In this document: positions 58,859 to 64,000 of the stretch, in pieces
Layout of the letters: each line of letters begins with the position of its first letter
Position numbering within the stretch: position 1 is the first letter of the stretch
Origin: G963720475 sp963720475
GTDB taxonomy: Bacteria > Actinomycetota > Thermoleophilia > Solirubrobacterales > Thermoleophilaceae
Assembly: GCA_963720475.1 (NCBI GenBank)
Contig: OY970394.1
Span: 186,001 to 250,000 of the forward strand
Direction: 5' to 3'
Length of the DNA: 64,000 nucleotides
Translations under genes and position numbers: made by a program
Notes under the pieces: model-generated
The model's input: only the letters and a program-made list of their open reading frames with translations
The model's database searches: none
Told to the model about the DNA's origin: nothing

Positions 58859-59596
58859 TCACTTGATCCCCACGACGTCGACCTTCAGATTGGAGACGGT
58901 GTAGACGTCGGCGCCGGCGCAGCTGTCCGTGACGACGGCGTTGAGCGTGCGCACCGTGTCGGTCTCGGGCGACGGGAGGCCGGGAATATCGATCGGGATC
59001 GTCTGCGTCCCGGTCCCGGAAAACCCGAGATCCTTCGCCACGAGCGTGTCGGTGCCGACTGTGATCTTGAGCTCGCCCAACGGGATGAACGAGGGCAAGC
59101 AGCCGGCCGGCGCGGTCACGGTGGCCCGAGCGATGAAGTGGTCGACCTCGCCGGCCGCCTGCGTCCATGAGCCGCCGGTGCGCGCGACCGTAGTGCCCGC
59201 GTCACTCGAGTTCGCGGCGCTCGTCTGGCGGACGCGCTGGACGACCCCTGTGTCGAGCGTGGAGTCGTCGACATCGTCGCCCGTGATCGTGTTGTTCGCG
59301 ACCTTGGCGCCCCCGACGGCGTTATCGGCGAGGCGCGAGCTGACGATCGTCCCGGGCGCGAAGTCGTGGAACGAGAGCGACTCGTCGAGGACGTACGTGC
59401 CGGTCAGCGTTGCGGCGGCGAGATCGAAGCGCGAGAGCGATCCGTTCGCGAAGTCCTGCGACAGGAGCGACTCGTTGATCACGTCGTCGCTGCCGATCGT
59501 GCTGGCCGCGTACGCGCCGGTGCCGCCGAGCGCGACGAACAGCGCCAGGTAGGCGACCACGTTGGAGCGCATGTGCTTGCCGACGCGGGCGAACAT
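58859..59596 (-). CDS. Signal-anchor surface protein, YLALFVALGG family (P8)
   Basis: 245 aa. FARVGKHMRSNVVAYLALFVALGGTGAYAASTIGSDDVINE, DESLSFHDFAPGTIVSSRLADNAVGGAKVANNTITGDDVDDSTL, ARTGGSWTQAAGEVDHF, end TVSNLKVDVVGIK. Starts 4 bases after P9. Confidence 0.87.
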   Translation of the reverse strand: MFARVGKHMRSNVVAYLALFVALGGTGAYAASTIGSDDVINESLLSQDFANGSLSRFDLAAATLTGTYVLDESLSFHDFAPGTIVSSRLADNAVGGAKVANNTITGDDVDDSTLDTGVVQRVRQTSAANSSDAGTTVARTGGSWTQAAGEVDHFIARATVTAPAGCLPSFIPLGELKITVGTDTLVAKDLGFSGTGTQTIPIDIPGLPSPETDTVRTLNAVVTDSCAGADVYTVSNLKVDVVGIK

Positions 59597-59600
59597 GATC

Positions 59601-60374
59601 TCAGCGCACCCCTGTGACGTCGATCTTCATGTTCGATACCGAGTAGCCGTCGGTCTCGCCGTCGCAGGAGTCGGTGATGAACGCGTCGACGACCTTGTTC
59701 GCGGCGGCGTCGGGCCCTAGGAGCGCCGGGATATTGAGGTGGACGGTCTGGGTGCCGGTGCCATGCCGTACCTGGGCAATGCTGAAGGAGTTTCCGCCCG
59801 CAAAAACGCTGACCGTCCCGGTTGGGAACGATGCTTCAAAGCCACCGACCAGGCACTGCGCCGGTGCCGTGACGGTGGCGGACACCGCCAGCTGGTTGAG
59901 CTGGCTCGCCGGCTGGGTCCACGTGTCGTCGCTGAGCGGAATGTCAGCAAACCCGGTCGCAGCGCTCGAGACAGGCGCCGTTTGCCGGGCACGCGTCATC
60001 ACCCGCGCGTGCTGGAAGCCGCTCTCGTCGATGTCCTCGCCGCGCAGCGAGTCGTCGTCCACCTTGGCCGAGTTGACCGCATTGTCGGCAATGCGCGAGT
60101 TGACGATCGTGCCTGCCGCGAGGTCGTGGAACGAGAGCGACTCGTCGAGGAAGGGCGTGCCGGTAAGGGTCGAGGTCGCGAAATCGCCCCGGACGAGCGA
60201 GCCGTTGTCGACGTCGGCGCCGACGAGCGACCCGTCGATCACGTCCGAGCTGCCGATCGTGTTGGCGGCGTACGCGCTCGTGCCGCCGAGCGCGACGAAG
60301 AGCGCCAAATAGGCGACGACGTTCGTCCTGGCGTGCGCGCCGATTCGTTTGCGAAGTCCGGGCCTCCCCACCAC
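59601..60374 (-). CDS. Signal-anchor surface protein, YLALFVALGG family (P9)
   Basis: 257 aa. Start GTG 60374 (two adjacent GTG codons, weak ribosome site). RIGAHARTNVVAYLALFVALGGTSAYAANTIGSSDVIDG, DESLSFHDLAAGTIVNSRIADNAVNSAKVDDDSLRGEDIDESGF, LSDDTWTQPASQLNQL, end SVSNMKIDVTGVR. Promoter-proximal gene of the P9-P5 run. In all five the N-terminal stalk is near-constant and the C-terminal beta domain differs. Confidence 0.85.
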   Translation of the reverse strand: MVGRPGLRKRIGAHARTNVVAYLALFVALGGTSAYAANTIGSSDVIDGSLVGADVDNGSLVRGDFATSTLTGTPFLDESLSFHDLAAGTIVNSRIADNAVNSAKVDDDSLRGEDIDESGFQHARVMTRARQTAPVSSAATGFADIPLSDDTWTQPASQLNQLAVSATVTAPAQCLVGGFEASFPTGTVSVFAGGNSFSIAQVRHGTGTQTVHLNIPALLGPDAAANKVVDAFITDSCDGETDGYSVSNMKIDVTGVR

Positions 60375-60427
60375 TCAACGACTGTAGAGGATGAAGGCCG
60401 GCCTCGCCAGTGGTGCCCGCGAGCCCG

Positions 60428-60826
60428 CTAGTCCGACGACCCGACGGTCTCAAGCGCTTTGGCACGCTCGCGCATGCTCTCGAAGCGGACTACCTTGCGC
60501 CCGCGGAACGTCCAGATGTGGAAGTAGTCGATTTCCGCCGGGACGCCGCTCCCGCTCCCCACCCCGCGCTGGTGTACCTCGACGATCACGCTGTCTCCCG
60601 AAGCAATGATCTCCCCCGCCTCCATCCGGAACTCGGCCCACGATTTCAGCATCTCGCGCGTGTACGCCACCACCTCTTCGACACCGTAGGCCACCTCCCA
60701 GGTCTCGAGCTGCGGGTCATGCACGAAAACGACGTGCGGGTCGAGCAGGTCGAGGCTCGGGCGGAGGTCGCCCTCGCTCCAGCGGTCGTAGACCGCGCGC
60801 AACGCCTCCACGTTCTCGCCCGACAT
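60428..60826 (-). CDS. SnoaL/NTF2-like protein, MSQENVE family variant (W)
   Basis: 132 aa. MSGENVEALRAVYDRWSEGDL, LDPHVVFVHDPQLETWEVAYG, TREMLKSWAEFRMEAGEIIASGDSVIVEVHQRGVGSGSG, YFHIWTFRGRKVVRFESM, ending KALETVGSSD. It lies outside the repeat-rich region and its ends have drifted. The upstream box is shifted, with a former ATG 9 bases before the present one. Confidence 0.87.
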   Translation of the reverse strand: MSGENVEALRAVYDRWSEGDLRPSLDLLDPHVVFVHDPQLETWEVAYGVEEVVAYTREMLKSWAEFRMEAGEIIASGDSVIVEVHQRGVGSGSGVPAEIDYFHIWTFRGRKVVRFESMRERAKALETVGSSD

Positions 60827-60861
60827 TCGGCATCGCCCGCAGAGCGGGTGGCCGGCGCGCC

Positions 60862-61140
60862 CTAGCGCCGCACGGTGTTGTGGATCTGGATCACCCGAGG
60901 CTCGCCGGGGTCGATGCCGTGCTCAGCGAGCATCGGCATGAGTCGCTCGCCGAACGCCTCGAACTGCTCCTGGGAGTCCCAGATCTCGCTCACGGCCAAC
61001 TCACCGTCCTGACCGAAGCAGACGTGGTAGTCCAGGCCATCGGGGGGCCATGCACCCTCCCCGCTCTCGAGCACGCTGACCGTCTTGTCGTACTGCTCTG
61101 CGGTCAGCCCATTGGGCGCGAATCGGACGAGAATGCTCAT
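60862..61140 (-). CDS. Small ABM-like dimeric alpha-beta protein
   Basis: 92 aa. MSILVRFAPNGLTAEQYDKTVSVLE, GLDYHVCFGQDGELAVSEIWDSQEQFEAFGERLMPML, ending IQIHNTVRR. This matches a common actinobacterial family related to antibiotic-biosynthesis-monooxygenase folds. No catalytic assignment is possible. Confidence 0.8.
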   Translation of the reverse strand: MSILVRFAPNGLTAEQYDKTVSVLESGEGAWPPDGLDYHVCFGQDGELAVSEIWDSQEQFEAFGERLMPMLAEHGIDPGEPRVIQIHNTVRR

Positions 61141-61210
61141 GCGGACCTCCGTTCTGGTTGGCAGCGCCGACCCTACCCGAGGGCGTCAGCCTCGCGCACG
61201 TCTCGGGCCG

Positions 61211-61861
61211 TTAGTCCTCGATGTGGATCGTCACGGCCTTGATCCCGTTGGTGTGGTCGTTGTCGCCCAGGACCCGCACGCGGTAGAGACCGCCGGCGAG
61301 CACCTGAACGCCTGTCGAGTACTTCGAGCGCAGGTCGCCATCGTCCTCGAGCTTCGTGAGCTTGAGGGTCTTGTAGGTCCCGGGACCGACCCGGCGCTGG
61401 ATCTGGACCGTCCCGCCGTCGTGCGCCGGCTTCGCGGTGCCGCTGAACTTCACCGTCTCGCCTCGCTCCGGGCTGGTGTCGCTCACGTTGGCCCGCACGC
61501 TGAGCGCCACGAGCTCGAGCAGGACGGGGCTCTTGCGCGAGCCGCGCACGTTCGATGCTTGGTAGCGCGTGTTGATGAACGGGCGCACGCCGTTGAACTG
61601 GTAGGCGCCGTTCGCGGCCGCGGTCGTCTGCGCGACGGTGAGGAAGCTGCCTTCGAACGGGAACGGGTCCTGCTGCAGCAGAATGACCTCGTTCGCTCCG
61701 TTTCTCAGGTTGCCTGACAGCAGGATCGGCAAGCCGAACCGCACCGGCGCCGGCTGAGCCGTCAGGGTGAAGCTCTGGTTGTTCTGAGCCGTGGCCGGAG
61801 CCGCGGTCGCGAGCAAACCCGCAACCATCGCCAGCCCAGCGATCGCAATGGTCTTCCTCAT
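61211..61861 (-). CDS. Secreted protein with Ig-like beta domains
   Basis: 216 aa from ATG 61861. Signal peptide TIAIAGLAMVAGLLATAAPATAQ. Two beta-sandwich-like halves: SFTLTAQPAPVRFGLPILLSGNL, and after residue 115 LVALSVRANVSDTSPERGETVKFSGTAKPAHDGGTVQIQRR. The PxRGxxVxFSGxxxPxHxG pattern is common in bacterial surface Ig-like repeats. Function unknown. Confidence 0.8.
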   Translation of the reverse strand: MRKTIAIAGLAMVAGLLATAAPATAQNNQSFTLTAQPAPVRFGLPILLSGNLRNGANEVILLQQDPFPFEGSFLTVAQTTAAANGAYQFNGVRPFINTRYQASNVRGSRKSPVLLELVALSVRANVSDTSPERGETVKFSGTAKPAHDGGTVQIQRRVGPGTYKTLKLTKLEDDGDLRSKYSTGVQVLAGGLYRVRVLGDNDHTNGIKAVTIHIED

Positions 61862-61984
61862 GTCTGCCTCCCTCTTCGCTCCCGCCCAGGGCATGCTCCC
61901 CCGAGCCCAGTTGCGTCGCAGGTACCCGAGCGAATGGGGTTGAAACATTCGACACGTGTTTCCCTCGGTTACGCTCGCTCTCGG

Positions 61985-62326
61985 ATGCCGAGCCTCATCC
62001 CAAACCCGGCGGGGGACCTTCTGAGGAAGGTCAACACCACGATCGAGTCGGTCGAGCCGGTGCTCGAGCAGGTGGACGAGACGCTCGTCGAGGTGGACGA
62101 GACCCTCAAGGGCGTCGACAAGAAGCTCGGCACCGTCGACAAGACACTCAAGAAGGTCGATGGCACCCTGAAGGAGGTCTCGGGCACGCTGAAGGAAGCG
62201 ACCTCGGTGCTGAGCGACGTCAAGGATCTCCTCGCCGAGCTCGAGGAGGAGATGGCGCTACTGCGCGAGGTCCCCGAGATGAAGCAGAGGATCGACGAGA
62301 TTCACGCCGCCGTTACGAACGGCTGA
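61985..62326 (+). CDS. Heptad-repeat coiled-coil protein
   Basis: 113 aa. Residues 15-95 form an unbroken amphipathic helix with seven-residue repeats of the type VDETLxxVDxTLKxVDxKL. It ends LREVPEMKQRIDEIHAAV. No signal peptide or membrane segment. It resembles phasin/apolipoprotein-like surface helices only in character. It is divergent from the secreted protein upstream. Confidence 0.75.
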   Translation: MPSLIPNPAGDLLRKVNTTIESVEPVLEQVDETLVEVDETLKGVDKKLGTVDKTLKKVDGTLKEVSGTLKEATSVLSDVKDLLAELEEEMALLREVPEMKQRIDEIHAAVTNG

Positions 62327-62338
62327 GGGGCCGACCGC

Positions 62339-62776
62339 TCAGCGAACGGCCTTGCCGTTGGGCGCCACGACGAGCCAGAGGCCGCCGAACTGGAACACGT
62401 TCTGGCAGAAGATCTTCCCGCGCGGCTCGTTGTAGTAGTAGAGCGGGTGCCCGCCATAGGTGATCTGCTTGCGGCCCCCGCGGCGCTCGGTAGTTCCGAT
62501 CAGGTCCTCGTCTATCCCACGGCCCGCGACCGGCGCGCCGTTCGAGTACACCGGCGGCCACGCCTTCGCGCAGTCGCCGTAGCAGCGGCTCTTCGAGCCC
62601 TTCTCCTTGGTGAAGAGGTAGATCGCCTGCTTGTTCGAGTTCCAGATCACGTCGCCGTAGGCGCTCGGATATACGCGCAGCTTCGTGCCGGGCTTGGCCT
62701 CGGCGGCGGGCGCGAACACGGCGAGCGTCAGAGCGGCGAGCAGTGCGATGGTCGCGGCGACGCGGGAAGCGTTCAT
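62339..62776 (-). CDS. COG4315-type secreted-repeat protein
   Basis: 145 aa from ATG 62776. Cleavable signal ATIALLAALTLAVFAPAAEA, no lipobox Cys. AYGDVIWNSNKQAIYLFTKEKGSKSRCYGDCAKAWPPV, TYGGHPLYYYNEPRGKIFC, FGGLWLVVAPNGKAVR. A paralogue of the lipoprotein at 36533-37063, released rather than anchored. Confidence 0.87.
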   Translation of the reverse strand: MNASRVAATIALLAALTLAVFAPAAEAKPGTKLRVYPSAYGDVIWNSNKQAIYLFTKEKGSKSRCYGDCAKAWPPVYSNGAPVAGRGIDEDLIGTTERRGGRKQITYGGHPLYYYNEPRGKIFCQNVFQFGGLWLVVAPNGKAVR

Positions 62777-62831
62777 GCCCTCCTGTCGCCCGAGGACCGT
62801 GTTCGTTACACGCGGGGATAGCATCCCGCCG

Positions 62832-63083
62832 ATGAACCAGCGCCACGCCCAGGTCGTGATCGAGACCGAGCGCCACCGGATCGACGGAATGCTCACTCTC
62901 CCGAGCGAGGGCTACCGCAGCCGCCTGTCCGACTACGTCAACCAGCGCGAGCGAGAGTTCTTCTCGCTCGAGGACGTGACGATCAGCTATCTGGGCGCGG
63001 AGGAAGAGTCCCGCGAGCTTCCCTTCCTGCTCGTCTCCAGGCGGCACATCGTGCTCGTTCAGCCGATCGGCGAAGCCGACTGA
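62832..63083 (+). CDS. Small conserved hypothetical protein
   Basis: 83 aa. HAQVVIETERHRIDGMLTLPSEGYRSRLSDYVNQREREFFSLEDVTI, then FLLVSRRHIVLVQPIGE. A compact beta-rich pattern seen in uncharacterised actinobacterial proteins. No motif suggests a function. Confidence 0.7.
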   Translation: MNQRHAQVVIETERHRIDGMLTLPSEGYRSRLSDYVNQREREFFSLEDVTISYLGAEEESRELPFLLVSRRHIVLVQPIGEAD

Positions 63084-63099
63084 CTCTCGCGCCTGCCGG

Positions 63100-63999
63100 C
63101 TAGCGCTGCAGCAGCTCGTCCACGGGAACCCTGAGGACGGTCTCGCCACTCGGGTTCGGGTTGCCGTCACGGGGCTCGAGCGAGATGTCGAGGAACTCGT
63201 AGTCGGCGGCGTCAGCCGGAAGGTCGAGCCTTGCTTCGAACGTGCCAGAGCTCTGGCTGTCGAGGCGCTTGGCGTCGGCGACGGTGCTGAACAGCCAGAC
63301 CCCGTATTCGCCGCCTGCGGGATCGGGCAGGTCCTTCACGTCCAATTCGAGCCGTGGCTCGGAGGCGCCCGTGAGACGGGCGGTGGCCGATCCTTCGCCG
63401 CTGCCGCCGGCGAGTGGTTCGAGCTTCTTGGCCGGCGGCTGCGCGGGCTCGGTCGTGTCGGTCGTACGGGTGTCGGTCGTCGCCGTCGTCTCCGTCGGCT
63501 CCGTCGTCGTGCCGGTGTCGGTCCCGGCGGCAGTCTCGCCGTTTTTCTTGTCGTCGTCGTCGGTGGCGATCAGGATCGCCGCGGTCGCCCCTCCCGCAAG
63601 GAGAATCAGGCCCGCGGCGATGCCCACCCAGCGGCGTGACCGGGGGGCGGACTGCCGGGGCTTCGCGGCCTTGATCGGCTCGCGCTCGCGGAGCTCCTCG
63701 GCCGGCTCGGGTGGCGGCGTCGCGGTCGTCCAGGCGCTCGCCGGCAGCTCCGCCAGGCGCTCGGTCATCCGCTCGATCTCGGCGTCCTCGCGCAGGTCGA
63801 GCTTGTCGGCGACCTGCGCGAGCGCGCCCACGCGACGCACGATCACCTCGTTGCGGCTGACGTCGAGCAGCACCGACAACTCGTCGTCGGGAAAGCCCCG
63901 GCGGAAGGTGAGGTCGAGCAGGGCGCGGGAGCCGGGGCCGAGGGTGTCGAGGGCCGCCGTCAGCTGCTCGCTGGTCAGCTCGGATGCGTCGCGCGGCAT
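63100..63999 (-). CDS. RskA-like membrane protein with N-terminal helical domain (may extend past the window)
   Basis: 299 aa as seen; ATG at 63999 is one base from the window end, so the true start may lie outside. The cytoplasmic N-terminus (LTAALDTLGPGSRALLDLTFRRGFPDDELSVLLDVSRNEVIVRRVGAL) resembles a sigma-region-4-like helix bundle. A single membrane helix, GIAAGLILLAGGATAAILIA, is near residue 130. A Thr/Asp-rich linker leads to an extracytoplasmic beta domain (LELDVKDLPDPAGGEYGVWLF) like the C-terminus of anti-sigma-K factors. Role in envelope signalling is plausible, not shown. Confidence 0.75.
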   Translation of the reverse strand: MPRDASELTSEQLTAALDTLGPGSRALLDLTFRRGFPDDELSVLLDVSRNEVIVRRVGALAQVADKLDLREDAEIERMTERLAELPASAWTTATPPPEPAEELREREPIKAAKPRQSAPRSRRWVGIAAGLILLAGGATAAILIATDDDDKKNGETAAGTDTGTTTEPTETTATTDTRTTDTTEPAQPPAKKLEPLAGGSGEGSATARLTGASEPRLELDVKDLPDPAGGEYGVWLFSTVADAKRLDSQSSGTFEARLDLPADAADYEFLDISLEPRDGNPNPSGETVLRVPVDELLQR

Positions 64000-64000
64000 C

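Overview
The window is GC-rich (codon third positions mostly G/C) and looks like a chromosome segment of a deep-branching actinobacterium, most likely class Thermoleophilia (Solirubrobacterales or a relative). That placement is an inference from protein families: many small SnoaL/NTF2-like proteins beginning MSQENVE, signal-anchor proteins with an LTYANVISSLALF-type or YLALFVALGG-type N-terminus, RTX-repeat secreted proteins, and a large (Alu-domain-containing) bacterial SRP RNA. No rRNA, CRISPR array, transposase or integrase gene was found.

1-38 kb is mostly ordinary core and metabolic genome. In order: a diiron/SCP2 protein with a P450; an RTX protein; a TetR regulator; lon with hsp20; two metallo-beta-lactamase-fold enzymes; an FMN hydroxyacid oxidase; two non-homologous-type malate dehydrogenases, the second coupled to NADP isocitrate dehydrogenase; a CBS-containing site-2 protease; a large RTX protein; a type-E-like succinate dehydrogenase sdhA-sdhB-sdhE; lysC-asd; and the ffs/dnaX/ebfC/recR neighbourhood, split by lineage-specific genes. 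Together mdh, icd and sdh give a partial TCA-cycle cluster.

38.4-54.3 kb is an accessory region. It holds about 18 intact or broken MSQENVE genes on both strands. They share nearly identical starts (promoter-like GATACT box, nine-base spacer, then the MSQENVE codons) and nearly identical ends (EALEAVGLSE), with divergent middles. Unrelated genes (a VOC protein, surface proteins, an alpha/beta-hydrolase/adenylate-cyclase fusion) sit between remnants of these constant ends, as if the middle of the gene had been exchanged. Mixed among them are one intact tRNA-Val(CAC), one tRNA-Val 5' half, and seven tRNA 3' halves that start at or near the anticodon arm. There are also a roughly 150-170 bp element (here 'R') joining the tRNA-Val anticodon arm to MSQENVE promoters, a roughly 140 nt structured leader (here 'Q') in front of four secreted-protein genes, and direct repeats of 557 and about 173 bp.

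54.3-64 kb contains an SGNH hydrolase, a tandem block of five paralogous signal-anchor surface proteins (one decayed), more MSQENVE members, small secreted or coiled-coil proteins, and an RskA-like membrane protein at the right edge.

Several genes carry single-base frameshifts, mostly in short homopolymers. They may be assembly errors rather than true pseudogenes. The most novel material is the cassette-like behaviour of the MSQENVE genes together with elements R and Q and the tRNA scars.
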